Assembly (NCBI GenBank): GCA_019634615.1
Contig: JAHCAZ010000006.1
Coordinates: forward strand, 1 to 64,000
Length of the DNA: 64,000 bases
Source: Opitutaceae bacterium
GTDB lineage: Bacteria > Verrucomicrobiota > Verrucomicrobiia > Opitutales > Opitutaceae
Direction of reading: 5' to 3'
Shown: positions 1 through 8,491 of the stretch, in pieces
How the letters are laid out: each line of letters opens with the position of its first letter
Numbering within the stretch: the stretch's first letter is position 1
Notes under the pieces: model-generated
What the model was told of the DNA's origin: nothing
Database searches by the model: none
What the model saw: the letters and a program-made list of their open reading frames with translations, nothing else
Program-made: the position numbers and the translations under genes

Positions 1-62
1 TATTGTTTTGTGCTTTTTGCGCCTCTTGTGGCCATTCCACCACGCTTCATCCGCCCAAGACC

Positions 63-91
63 AATCCGTGTCATCCGTGAAATCCGTGGTT
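63..91. repeat. Intergenic period-9 repeat (three ATCCGTG units)
   Basis: The 7-mer ATCCGTG occurs three times at exact 9-base steps (64, 73, 82) in the non-coding stretch downstream of the rhamnosidase gene. The rest of bases 1-102 shows no gene. Phrases of this type recur between genes in related genomes as far as I recall, so I treat it as a fragment of a dispersed repeat. Confidence 0.45.
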
Positions 92-102
92 CTCGGTTGG
101 TA

Positions 103-2790
103 TTATTTCCAGGTGGCCACGAATCGGTAAGTGCCGGATACGAGTTTGAAGGTGGTGGCCGCCTTGGTGGCTTTGACCGCGGAGATGCCGGCGGCGCGCG
201 TGAGGGCGCGGCCGCCTTCGACAATCCTTGCGCCGGCCGGGACCGGGAATCTGGCGGTGGCGGTCGTGTTGGGCGGGACGGTGACGGTCCACTCAAAACG
301 GCCTGCGCTCAGTTTCCAGGCGCTGGCTACCTTGCCGTGCAGGGTCTCGAGGTGGCCCTGGGCGCGGTTGATCTCACCGCCCGGGCGCGGCTGGAGGCAG
401 ACGTGCTTGTAGCCGGGCCGGGCGGGGTCGAGCTCGATGCCGGCCACGACGGCGTACAACCAAGCGCCGATGGCACCGTAGGCATAGTGGTTGAAGGAGT
501 TCATGCCCTTGTCCTGGAACCCTTTCTCCTGCGTCCAGCCGTCCCAGCGCTCCCAGATCGTCGTGGCGCCCTGCGTGACGGCGTACAGCCACGACGGCCA
601 CTTCTTCTGGTGGAGCAGCTTGTAGGCGACGTCGAGGCGGTTGGCGCGGGTGAGGACGTTCTGGACATACGAGGTGCTGACGAAACCCGTGGTGAGCAGC
701 CAGCCGCGCTGCTCGATGTCGCGGATCAGCTCGGCCACCAATTTCGGGCGGAGCGCCGCCGGGCAGAGGTCGAACTGCAGGGTCAGGACGTAGCTGGTCT
801 GGGTGAGTCCCGCGACCACGCCGTCGGCGGTCAAGTAGCGCTGCCGGTAAGCGCGGCGGACGCGTTCGGCCAGAGCGCGGTAGCGCCGGGCCTCGGCGGT
901 GCGTCCCAGCATGCGGGCAACCGCGACGACGATCTCGGTGCTGTACACGAAAAACGCAGTGCCGATGAGGTCCTTGGACGTGCCGCCGTCGACCTTGCCA
1001 CTGCCGTCCAAGGCCAGCCAGTCGCCGAACCCCTTCCATTCCTTGTAGTCGGGATGGCTGCGGATGAGGCCGATGGACTCCCGCTCCATGAAGTCGATGA
1101 AACGGGTCATCGCCGCGAAGTGCTGCGCCAGGAGGGCGGTGTCGCCGTAGCAGAGGTACATCGTCCACGGGCAGATGACCGCGGCGTCGGCCCAAGCCGG
1201 ACCGCCGTCGCTGGTCACGCCGTCAACGTGCGGGGCCACGGCCGGCATCGCGCCGTCGGCGCGCTGGGCGTCGGCCACGTCGCGCGCCCATTTGTGGAAG
1301 AAGGCCGCGACATCGCGGTTCCACGCCGCGGTGCGGCAGAAGACCTGCGCGTCGCCCATCCAGCCGAGGCGCTCGTTGCGCTGCGGGCAGTCGGTGGGGA
1401 CCTCGAGGAAATTGCCGCGCTGGCCCCAGTCGATGTTGCGCTGGAGCTGGTTGATCAGCGGGTCGTTGCAGGTGAAGTCGCCCGTGCGCGGCGTGTCGCT
1501 GTGGAGGACGATGCCCGTGATCGCGTCGGCCGGCAGCTCCTCGGGATGTCCGGAAAGCTCGACGTAGCGGAAGCCGTGGAACGTGAAGCGCGGCTCCCAG
1601 ACCTCGCCCTTGGGATCGCCCTTGGCGGTGTAGTAGTCGGCCGCGCGGATGCCGCGGAGGTTTTCGACGTAGAGGGTGCCGTCGGGATTGAGCACCTCGG
1701 CGAAGCGGAGCTTGAGGATGCGGCCGGCGGGGACCTTCACCTTGAGGCGGACGCGGCCGACCATGTTCTGGCCGAGGTCGACAATCCAGACCGGCTCGGG
1801 CCAGAGGTTGAGCTTCTTGGCTGGCGCGATGGGCTTGAGCTCCTGCGTCGCCCGCACGGAGTGGCCGAGCACGGGCGAGATCGTAATCGCGGGGGCCGGG
1901 AAGGTCGTGACGGGCAGCCAGGCACGGTCGTCGAAATCGGCCGTGCTCCAACCCGGCAGCTCGCGGCGGGCGTCGTAGGTCTCACCGAACATGATGTCGC
2001 TCTCCGTGATCGGACCGAAGGCGACCTTCCAGGAACCGTCGGTGGCGACGACCTGCGTCGCGCCGTCGGCGAACGTGAGAACGAGCTGGGCCCGCAGCTT
2101 GGGGCGGTCGCCGTAGTAGCTGCGCGTACGCCAACCGATGCGCCCGGCGTACCAGCCATCGCCGAGGATGGCGCCCGCGGCGTTGGCCCCGGGTTTCAGC
2201 AGGCTGGTGACGTCGTAGGCGAGGTACTGGACCCGCTTGTTGTAATCGGTCCAGCCGGGCGTGAACGCGTCCTGGCCGACCCGCTGACCGTTGAGTTCGA
2301 ACTCGAAGCAGCCGAGCGCGGTGACGTAGAGGCGGGCGCTCGCCGGTTTGGCGCCGACATTGAAGATCGTGCGCACATAGGGCGACGGCATCGAAGCCTC
2401 GGGTCCGCCGGCGAGCGCGGAACCGACCCACTCGCCCTGCCAATCAGAGGCGTTGAGGAGTCCGGCCTCCCAATAGGCGGGCGCGCTCAGGCTGCGGCGG
2501 CCCTTTTCGTCCCAGACTTCCACCTGCCACCAGGCGCGCTGCCGCGAAGCGAGGGCCGTGCCCTCGTAAGCGACATGGTTCGTGACATCGGAGGCGACCT
2601 TGCCGCTGTTCCAGAGATCGGGCCGGCCGTTGCGCCGGGTCGAGACGGTGATGCGGTAGGCGGTCTGGCGAGCGCCGCGACGGCCATCCGTGGCGAGGCG
2701 CCAGCTCAGGCGAGGCGCCGCATCGTGGATCGCGAGCGGGTTCTCGAGGTAGTTGCAACGCAGCTGGACCGGGCGAGTGGATGAGGGCAT
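103..2790 (-). CDS. Alpha-L-rhamnosidase (GH78), cytoplasmic
   Basis: This 895-residue protein hydrolyses terminal alpha-L-rhamnose from oligosaccharides or glycosides by an inverting mechanism. The N-terminal beta-sandwich regions run to about residue 320. The central (alpha/alpha)6 barrel carries the GH78 signature DCPQRNERLGWMGDA with its acidic catalytic residues, and a C-terminal beta-domain follows. I start at the ATG giving MPSSTRPVQLRC, because the frame upstream of it runs through an intergenic inverted repeat. No signal peptide is visible from this start, so it probably acts inside the cell on imported rhamnosides. It is divergent from the epimerase gene. Confidence 0.9.
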   Translation of the reverse strand: MPSSTRPVQLRCNYLENPLAIHDAAPRLSWRLATDGRRGARQTAYRITVSTRRNGRPDLWNSGKVASDVTNHVAYEGTALASRQRAWWQVEVWDEKGRRSLSAPAYWEAGLLNASDWQGEWVGSALAGGPEASMPSPYVRTIFNVGAKPASARLYVTALGCFEFELNGQRVGQDAFTPGWTDYNKRVQYLAYDVTSLLKPGANAAGAILGDGWYAGRIGWRTRSYYGDRPKLRAQLVLTFADGATQVVATDGSWKVAFGPITESDIMFGETYDARRELPGWSTADFDDRAWLPVTTFPAPAITISPVLGHSVRATQELKPIAPAKKLNLWPEPVWIVDLGQNMVGRVRLKVKVPAGRILKLRFAEVLNPDGTLYVENLRGIRAADYYTAKGDPKGEVWEPRFTFHGFRYVELSGHPEELPADAITGIVLHSDTPRTGDFTCNDPLINQLQRNIDWGQRGNFLEVPTDCPQRNERLGWMGDAQVFCRTAAWNRDVAAFFHKWARDVADAQRADGAMPAVAPHVDGVTSDGGPAWADAAVICPWTMYLCYGDTALLAQHFAAMTRFIDFMERESIGLIRSHPDYKEWKGFGDWLALDGSGKVDGGTSKDLIGTAFFVYSTEIVVAVARMLGRTAEARRYRALAERVRRAYRQRYLTADGVVAGLTQTSYVLTLQFDLCPAALRPKLVAELIRDIEQRGWLLTTGFVSTSYVQNVLTRANRLDVAYKLLHQKKWPSWLYAVTQGATTIWERWDGWTQEKGFQDKGMNSFNHYAYGAIGAWLYAVVAGIELDPARPGYKHVCLQPRPGGEINRAQGHLETLHGKVASAWKLSAGRFEWTVTVPPNTTATARFPVPAGARIVEGGRALTRAAGISAVKATKAATTFKLVSGTYRFVATWK

Positions 2791-2865
2791 GGCAAAAGCA
2801 TCCCAGCCAAAGGCGGGCGCCGCGGGCAGGCAAGGGCGACGTGGCGAACATTCAGCCGCGGCCGC

Positions 2866-2940
2866 GTGGCCACGAGCGTGAGCGAGTGGATGGCTGTCAT
2901 GCGATGCGCTCAGGCCCCACTCGCTCACGCTCGTAGCTAC
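2866..2940. repeat. Intergenic inverted repeat, family A copy 1
   Basis: Two 24-base arms (2866-2889 and 2917-2940) surround a 27-base spacer. The left arm begins GTGGCCACGAGCG and the right arm ends CGCTCGTAGCTAC. The arms are near-perfect reverse complements. It lies between the divergent rhamnosidase and epimerase genes. Related copies sit at 3985-4058 and 49841-49912, and a half copy at 12909-12932. Confidence 0.85.
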
Positions 2941-3008
2941 GGCGGGCGCGAGCGTACGACGCATTCTGGTGCTTGTCTTGCACGCGGCGCCGGACCTACC
3001 GTCGCCGC

Positions 3009-3938
3009 ATGGCCAAGGTTCTTGTCACCGGCGCGGCTGGTTTCATCGGCAGTCACACGACCGACCTCCTGCTGCGGGAAGGTCACGCGGTGCTGGGCCT
3101 GGATAATTTCCGGACGGGGCACCGCCGCAACCTCGCGGGGGCCCTGGCCTCGCCGGCGTTTGAACTGCTCGAGGCCGACGTGGCCGAGCCCGGGGTCGTC
3201 GCGCGGGCGGCCGGGCGCTTCCGGCCCGATGCGATCATCCACTTGGCGGCGCTGGTGAGCGTGCAGGAGAGCATTCAGGACCCGGTCCTCAACCGCCGGC
3301 TGAATTTCACCGCCACCGAGCTCGTGGCCGAGGCCGCCCGGCGGCACGCGGTGGGCCGGATCGTGTTCGCCTCCTCGGCGGCGATCTATGGCGACACCAC
3401 CGACCTGCCGATCACCGAGGAAACGGCCAAGCAGCCGATCAGTCCTTACGGTGAGGCCAAGCTGCAGTCCGAGGGCGTTTTGCTCGCCGCCGGCGCCGGC
3501 CTCACGGCGCGGTGTCACCGCTACTTCAATGTGTTCGGGCCGCGGCAGGACCCGGCGTCGCCGTATTCGGGTGTCATCTCGATTTTCGAGCGGCGCTACC
3601 GCGAGGGCCAGGGCGTGACCATCTACGGCGACGGTCGGCAGACGCGCGATTTCATCTCCGTGCACGACGTGGCGCGGGCCAATGTCATCGCCGCGACCAA
3701 GCCCGGCATCGCTTCCGGTGCGGCCAACATCTGCACCGGGCGCGCGACGTCGCTGCTCGACGTGGTGGCGGAGTTTGCCCGCCATTACCCGCAGGTGCCG
3801 CCGCCGCGCCATGCGGCCGCCCGCGCGGGCGACATCATCCATTCGCTGGGTCGACCGGACCGGGCGCGGACGGAGCTGGGATTTGCCGCGCAGGTGTCGG
3901 TCGCGGACGGGTTGGCGGAGCTGATTCGCGCCGGCTGA
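3009..3938 (+). CDS. NAD-dependent epimerase/dehydratase (extended SDR, UDP-glucose 4-epimerase-like)
   Basis: This is a 309-residue extended short-chain dehydrogenase, probably epimerising or dehydrating a nucleotide sugar. The Rossmann motif GAAGFIG is at residues 8-14. The catalytic Ser is in FASSAAIYG near residue 122, and the YxxxK pair is Tyr147/Lys151. The length and motifs fit UDP-glucose 4-epimerase relatives, but the substrate cannot be fixed. I take the ATG of MAKVLVTG, since the 12 codons upstream are Arg-rich leader. The mannose-1-phosphate guanylyltransferase gene follows after a repeat, so both may serve surface polysaccharide synthesis. Confidence 0.85.
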   Translation: MAKVLVTGAAGFIGSHTTDLLLREGHAVLGLDNFRTGHRRNLAGALASPAFELLEADVAEPGVVARAAGRFRPDAIIHLAALVSVQESIQDPVLNRRLNFTATELVAEAARRHAVGRIVFASSAAIYGDTTDLPITEETAKQPISPYGEAKLQSEGVLLAAGAGLTARCHRYFNVFGPRQDPASPYSGVISIFERRYREGQGVTIYGDGRQTRDFISVHDVARANVIAATKPGIASGAANICTGRATSLLDVVAEFARHYPQVPPPRHAAARAGDIIHSLGRPDRARTELGFAAQVSVADGLAELIRAG

Positions 3939-3984
3939 GCGCAGTTCGGATCTTCTGCGGTTGCAGGGGGGATTCAGATGTTCC

Positions 3985-4058
3985 GTGGCTACGAGCGTGA
4001 GCGAGTGGGTGCAAAGGCTGCGTACGCCGGACGTCCACTCGCTTACGCTCGTAGCCAC
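3985..4058. repeat. Intergenic inverted repeat, family A copy 2
   Basis: Arms at 3985-4008 and 4035-4058 are reverse complements apart from one base, with a 26-base spacer. The left arm begins GTGGCTACGAGCGTGAGCG. It is the same family as the element at 2866-2940, and the two copies bracket the epimerase gene. Confidence 0.88.
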
Positions 4059-4134
4059 GGGACCTGATGGCGTTTCCCGATCGCCGCATTGACTTTCCGC
4101 TTGCGCGCGGGCGCCGGGGTGGGAGAGGTGATGC

Positions 4135-5187
4135 ATGGCAGTCAACCCCAAGGCATACGTGTGCATCATGGCCGGCGGCAGTGGCGAGCGCTTCTGGCCG
4201 ATGAGCCGCCAGCGCACGCCGAAGCACCTGCTGAAGCTGTTCTCCGAGCGCACGCTGATCGAGGAGACGGTGCGCCGTCTCGAGGGGGTCGTGCCGCGGG
4301 AGCATGTCTTCGTCCTCACCAACGAGGCGCAGCTGCCCGGCACGCGGGCGGCGCTGCCTTTCCTGCCCCCCGGCCAGATCATCGCCGAGCCGGCCAAACG
4401 CGACACCGCCCCGGCGGCGGCGCTGGCGACGGGCCTGGTCCGCGCGCGCGACCCCGAGGCCGTGCTGGCCCTCCTGCCCGCCGACTCGCTGATCAAGGAT
4501 GCGGCGACCTTTGCCCGCCAACTGGCGGCGGGCCTGCAGCGGGCGGCGCGCGACCAGACCCTCCTGACCTTTGCGGTCAAGCCGACCTATCCGGCCACCG
4601 GCTTCGGCTACCTCGAGATGGCGGAGGAACTGGGCGACGGCTTCCGGCGCGTGGCGCGTTTTGTCGAGAAGCCGGACCCGCAGACGGCCGCCCGCTACGT
4701 GATTGGCGGCAACCATGCGTGGAATGCCGGGATGTTCATCTGGCGCGTCGCGGCGTTTCTCGCCGAGGCGGAGCGGCACGCGCCAGCGCTGGCCGAATTC
4801 GTCCGCGGCTTTCCGCGCGAAGGCGTGGAGGCCTACCTGGCCGAACGCTTCGCGACGCTGCCGAAGATTTCCGTGGACTACGCGATCATGGAGAAGGCCG
4901 CCGCGGTCGCGACCCAGTTGGCGGAGTTCGACTGGGATGACGTCGGGACGTGGACCGCGTTGCCCACGCACCTGCCCATGGACGCCCAAGGCAACACGAC
5001 CCGCGGCGCTGTCGTGACGCAGGATGCGAGCAACAACATCGCGATCAGCAATGGCCGCGTCATCGCGCTTTGCGGCGTGCAGAACCTCGTCGTGGTTGAA
5101 ACCCCCGACGGCCTGCTCGTCTGCCATCGCGATGCGGTCCAGGACATCAAGAAACTGATGCCCAAGCTTCCGCCGGGGCTGTTGTGA
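4135..5187 (+). CDS. manC: Mannose-1-phosphate guanylyltransferase
   Basis: The enzyme makes GDP-mannose from GTP and mannose 1-phosphate, for polysaccharide or lipid-linked sugar synthesis. The nucleotidyltransferase signature MAGGSGERFWPMSR is at residues 12-25, followed by TPKHLLKL and the FVEKPD motif further on. The 350-residue length matches the single-domain form, without the C-terminal phosphomannose isomerase domain of bifunctional ManC/AlgA. GGTGATGC precedes the ATG, with purines around 4122-4128 as a plausible ribosome binding site. It may form a functional pair with the epimerase upstream. Confidence 0.9.
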   Translation: MAVNPKAYVCIMAGGSGERFWPMSRQRTPKHLLKLFSERTLIEETVRRLEGVVPREHVFVLTNEAQLPGTRAALPFLPPGQIIAEPAKRDTAPAAALATGLVRARDPEAVLALLPADSLIKDAATFARQLAAGLQRAARDQTLLTFAVKPTYPATGFGYLEMAEELGDGFRRVARFVEKPDPQTAARYVIGGNHAWNAGMFIWRVAAFLAEAERHAPALAEFVRGFPREGVEAYLAERFATLPKISVDYAIMEKAAAVATQLAEFDWDDVGTWTALPTHLPMDAQGNTTRGAVVTQDASNNIAISNGRVIALCGVQNLVVVETPDGLLVCHRDAVQDIKKLMPKLPPGLL

Positions 5188-5211
5188 ACGCGGCGGGCCG
5201 CGAAATTCCCA

Positions 5212-5240
5212 TTGACGCAGCGCGGCCGCGCCGTTTCCTC
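5212..5240 (+). promoter_or_regulatory. Candidate promoter for tRNA-Phe
   Basis: TTGACG (5212-5217) matches the -35 consensus at five of six bases. A 17-base spacer leads to TTCCTC (5235-5240), which is a poor -10. The position, about 43 bases before the tRNA, is right. The tRNA-Ser gene has a TTGACC at the same distance. Confidence 0.35.
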
Positions 5241-5254
5241 AACTCTTCCGATTT

Positions 5255-5330
<76 letters not shown>

Positions 5331-5338
5331 TTTTGGAT

Positions 5339-5377
5339 GAAGGGTTTACGCGATTTTCGCGTAAGCCCTTCTTTTTT
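5339..5377 (+). terminator. Intrinsic terminator of tRNA-Phe
   Basis: A near-perfect 14-bp stem (GAAGGGTTTACGCG paired with CGCGTAAGCCCTTC, one G-T) has loop ATTTT and is followed by six T. Confidence 0.92.
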
Positions 5378-5465
5378 GTCTGTCCGGTCTCCAACCGGTG
5401 GAAATCGGTGCAGAGGCGTCGTTTGGATTGCGAGCCAACCTCCGCCGCGGAATACTCGGGCCGGC

Positions 5466-5852
5466 ATGAGCACGACCATCCAATACCCTCGCGACGAGAA
5501 CACGCCGGCCTCCCACCGGCCTTTCAGCCCGGCGACCCGGGTGGGCGACCTGATCTTCGTCTCTGGTCAGGCGTCGGTGGACGAGAAGGGTAACATCATC
5601 CGTGACACCTTCGAGGGTGAGTTCCGCCGCTCGATGGAAAACATGCGCAAGGTGCTCGTCTCCGCCGGCAGCGACCTCCAGCACGTCGTCCAGGTGCGCA
5701 GCTACGTGCGCGACCCGGCCAACGTGGAGAAATACAACGAGCTCTATCGCGAATATTTCACCGCGCCCTATCCGGCGCGCACGACCTTGACGCACTGCCT
5801 GCCCGAGGTGCTGCACTTCGAGGTCGAGTGCATCGCGGTGCCGAAGGCTTGA
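5466..5852 (+). CDS. RidA/YjgF/TdcF family enamine/imine deaminase
   Basis: This 128-residue trimeric RidA-fold protein would hydrolyse reactive enamine/imine intermediates such as 2-aminoacrylate released by PLP enzymes. The family signature is present late in the chain, with the key Arg105 in PYPARTTLTH. The glycine-rich LIFVSGQ strand is at residues 29-35. I chose the ATG of MSTTIQYPRD, because upstream codons overlap the tRNA terminator. It converges with the GntR-type regulator gene only 9 bases away. Confidence 0.88.
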   Translation: MSTTIQYPRDENTPASHRPFSPATRVGDLIFVSGQASVDEKGNIIRDTFEGEFRRSMENMRKVLVSAGSDLQHVVQVRSYVRDPANVEKYNELYREYFTAPYPARTTLTHCLPEVLHFEVECIAVPKA

Positions 5853-5861
5853 GCGTCGCGG

Positions 5862-6956
5862 TCAGGCGCGCGGTGCCCCCAGCGTGGCGCCGGGGCGAAA
5901 TTCCGGGGTGATCAGCCCGGGTTTGGCCGGAACGGATCGACCGGCGAGAAGGTCCTGCGCCAAGCGCAGGGCGCGGCTCGCCAAACGGTCGACGGGCCGG
6001 CTGTAGTGCGCGAACTCCGGCATTACCGTCGCCAGGACCGGCGGCAGGTCACGTGCGAGCAAGGTTAGGTCACCGGGTATGCGCCACCCCCGGTCGAGCA
6101 GGTGCAGCAGGACGGCAAGGGATTGGGCCGGCAACAGGCAGAAAATCGCGGTCGGTCGGTTGGGCAGTGCGAGCAAGCGGTCCAATTTGGTCCGCAGATC
6201 GCGCGGCGCGGGTCCGGTGGCGACTTCCGTCAGGTTGGCCGCCGGGGCCGCCTTCGCGAGGGCGTCTCTCAAGGCGGCGCGGCAGGCGAGATCGCCGGCC
6301 AGCGGTGAGTGGGGCGTCACAATCGCCACGTGGCGATGGCCGTGCTGCAGGAGGGTGCCGCCGGCATGCCAGCCGATGGCGCGGTAGTTGAGGTCGAGCG
6401 ATGGCAGCCGCACGTCGGCGTGGCAGGAACCGAGGACGAGGCAGGGCAACCCAACGGCGGCGAACCACCGCTGCATTGGTGCGGTCGAGGCGAGCAACAG
6501 CCAGCACGCCCGCGGGTGCTGCCGGGTGAGCTCGCGCAGGCGACCTTCCGGCCGGGCGCCGGCCAGGCGGCCTTCGAATATATCCTCCCAGGCGATGCCA
6601 TTGGCGGCGAAGCGCGCGTGCAACTGCTGGAGGATCGGGTGCTCACCGGGCACGATCTGCTGGCGGGACTGGGGGCAGACGATGCAGACCTGCACCGGCG
6701 GGGGCTCATGGGTTTCGGACTGGCGCAGCAGGCGGGTGCGCCGGCCGCGGGCGAGCTTCAGCCAACCTTCGCCCGCCAGCATGGCGAGGGCGGCGCGGAG
6801 GGTCGGCCGGCTGATGCCGAGCTGTTCCGCCAGGGTGTGCTCCCCGGGCAGCGGATCCGTGAGCGTGCCGCTGTCCACGGCGGCGCGGAGGGCCTGCGCC
6901 GCCTGCTCGATGAGGCTGCGACGGCGGAAGGGCAGGGGCGTGGCGGAAAGACCCAT
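5862..6956 (-). CDS. GntR-headed, LacI-type sugar-responsive transcriptional regulator
   Basis: This is a 364-residue repressor-like regulator. An N-terminal winged helix of GntR type (PLPGEHTLAEQLGISRPTLR, around residues 40-60) is fused to a C-terminal periplasmic-binding-protein-like effector domain, the layout of AraR-type regulators. I start at the ATG (MGLSATPLPF) rather than the TTG three codons upstream. It is divergent from the DapA-like operon, with a 78-base gap holding an inverted repeat, so it most likely controls that operon in response to a sugar or sugar acid. Confidence 0.85.
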   Translation of the reverse strand: MGLSATPLPFRRRSLIEQAAQALRAAVDSGTLTDPLPGEHTLAEQLGISRPTLRAALAMLAGEGWLKLARGRRTRLLRQSETHEPPPVQVCIVCPQSRQQIVPGEHPILQQLHARFAANGIAWEDIFEGRLAGARPEGRLRELTRQHPRACWLLLASTAPMQRWFAAVGLPCLVLGSCHADVRLPSLDLNYRAIGWHAGGTLLQHGHRHVAIVTPHSPLAGDLACRAALRDALAKAAPAANLTEVATGPAPRDLRTKLDRLLALPNRPTAIFCLLPAQSLAVLLHLLDRGWRIPGDLTLLARDLPPVLATVMPEFAHYSRPVDRLASRALRLAQDLLAGRSVPAKPGLITPEFRPGATLGAPRA

Positions 6957-6964
6957 GCCGGTCA

Positions 6965-6987
6965 ACCTGTAAGAAAAATTGCCAGGT
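6965..6987. promoter_or_regulatory. Candidate operator (ACCTG-N13-CAGGT)
   Basis: A 5-base inverted repeat, ACCTG at 6965-6969 and CAGGT at 6983-6987, lies in the short divergent gap between the GntR/LacI-type regulator and its presumed target operon. The position suits autoregulation plus operon control. The arms are short and could be chance. Confidence 0.3.
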
Positions 6988-7034
6988 AGGCCACGCTTTT
7001 CATGGCGCCGGGATTACCCGCAATGGAGGCCAGC

Positions 7035-7979
7035 ATGAGCAAGCCCTCCTTCCCCGGTGGTGTCTGGTCGGCCACCCCTACGCCCCTCACGGCTGACCGC
7101 CGCCTCGATCCCGACTCGGTTCCGCGGCTCGTCGCCCAACACCTCAAGCTTGGCGTCGCCGGTGTGATGCTCGGCGGAACCTGCGGCGAGGGGCCGTGGC
7201 TGCGGGCCGAGGATCGCGCCGCGTTGACCAAGGCGACCGTTGCAACGGCGCAAGGCCGCCTGCGCGTGGCGCTGCAGGTCACCGACAATTCCGCCGGTCG
7301 CGTGCTGGCAAACATCGAGCAGGCGGCCGGCTGGGGCGCGGAGATCGCCGTGGTCGACGCGCCGTGGTTCTTCCTCAACGGCACCCCGGAGCGGAAACTG
7401 GCCCACTACCGCGAGATTGCCCGCCAGTCGGCGCTGCCGGTGGGTTTCTATGACCGGGGCAAACACAGCCCCAACGCGCTGCCCGAGTCGCATCTCGCCG
7501 AGCTGCTGGCGGAGCCGAACATCGTCATGGTCAAGGACAGCTCGCAGACCGACCCGCGGCGCGATATCTACGCCGCCGCGATGAAGGCGCGGCCCGACCT
7601 CGTGGTGCTCGATGGCGACGAGTTCAATTGCGTCAGCTACATCCGCGCCGGCTACAGCGGCCTGCTCCTGGGCGGCGGCATCTTCAATGGCGCGATCGCC
7701 AACCAGCTCATCGCGGCGGTCCGCGCCGGCAACCTGGCTGAAGCGGAGCGCCTGCAGGCGCGCATGAACGACCTCATGCTGCGCGTCTATGGTGGACCGA
7801 AGATCGAATGCTGGCTCACCGGCCTCAAGGAACTGCTCGTCCAGCTCGGCATCTTCTCGACGAACGTGAACACCCTCGATTACCCGCTGACCGATTCCTG
7901 CCGGGCGCAGATCCGGGCGGCGGTCGACGGCTCCGACGGGTTGGGGTATCGCGCGGATCTGCGGGGCGAAACTCCATGA
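7035..7979 (+). CDS. DapA-family lyase/dehydratase (N-acetylneuraminate lyase superfamily)
   Basis: This 314-residue class I aldolase-type TIM barrel forms a Schiff base with a 2-keto acid. The substrate loop reads GGTCGEG (residues 47-53), in place of the GTTGES of true DapA. The active-site Tyr is Tyr139 (GFYDRG) and the Schiff-base Lys is Lys167 (IVMVKDSS). The altered loops and the sugar-related context argue against lysine biosynthesis. A keto-deoxy sugar acid lyase or dehydratase is more likely. Its start is fixed by GGAGG at 7025-7029. It is the first gene of a six-gene operon. Confidence 0.85.
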   Translation: MSKPSFPGGVWSATPTPLTADRRLDPDSVPRLVAQHLKLGVAGVMLGGTCGEGPWLRAEDRAALTKATVATAQGRLRVALQVTDNSAGRVLANIEQAAGWGAEIAVVDAPWFFLNGTPERKLAHYREIARQSALPVGFYDRGKHSPNALPESHLAELLAEPNIVMVKDSSQTDPRRDIYAAAMKARPDLVVLDGDEFNCVSYIRAGYSGLLLGGGIFNGAIANQLIAAVRAGNLAEAERLQARMNDLMLRVYGGPKIECWLTGLKELLVQLGIFSTNVNTLDYPLTDSCRAQIRAAVDGSDGLGYRADLRGETP

Positions 7980-8491
7980 ACGCCGCGCCCACATCCGGCG
8001 ACCTTCCCTACGTTGACACCAAGCCGCAGGGCTCGGCGGATTTCTATTACGCGACCAACGCCACCTTCCGTTTCCTGCTCCGCCGCCTGGGTCGCGAAGG
8101 CTGGATCGGTTACCTGCAGGAACTCGGCCGCGGCTATTTTTCGCCGGTCAACGAGCGGTGGCGCGCCGGCGGGCTCCCGGCGGTGGCGCGCTACTGGCGG
8201 GCGTTCTTTGCGGCGGAGCCGGGATCCCGAGTTGAGGTCCGCGAGCTGCCTGATCGGGTCGAGGTCTGCGTGCACGAATGCCCGGCGATCCGGCACCTGC
8301 GCGCCGGTGGCCGGGAGATCGTGCGCGAGTACTGCCAGCACTGCTATTTTCTCGGCGCGGCCCGGGCCGAGGCGGCGGGCTTGACCATGCGGCTCCAGGG
8401 CGGCAACGGCGTCTGCCGGCACACGTTTGCGACGGCCGCCGCCGCGCTGCCGCCGCAGGCGCTGGGCGACATCAAGGAGGCGACGTCATGA
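7976..8491 (+). CDS. Cys-rich protein of unknown function, paralogue 1 (YCxHC motif)
   Basis: I do not recognise this 171-residue protein. Its C-terminal half carries HECP, then YCQHC about 26 residues later, then GNGVCRHTF. This pattern is shared by the next gene, so the two are tandem paralogues. The spacing of Cys and His suggests a metal or cofactor site. The overall pattern faintly recalls L-2-amino-thiazoline-4-carboxylate hydrolase-like proteins, but I cannot confirm this. There is no signal peptide. It starts inside the stop of the DapA-like gene (ATGA overlap), implying translational coupling. Confidence 0.75.
   Translation: MNAAPTSGDLPYVDTKPQGSADFYYATNATFRFLLRRLGREGWIGYLQELGRGYFSPVNERWRAGGLPAVARYWRAFFAAEPGSRVEVRELPDRVEVCVHECPAIRHLRAGGREIVREYCQHCYFLGAARAEAAGLTMRLQGGNGVCRHTFATAAAALPPQALGDIKEATS

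Noticed and set aside
10..2784. A 924-codon open frame on the plus strand opposite the rhamnosidase gene.
   Set aside because: It is an antisense shadow typical of GC-rich DNA; its product has no recognisable domain and the opposite strand holds a full GH78 enzyme.
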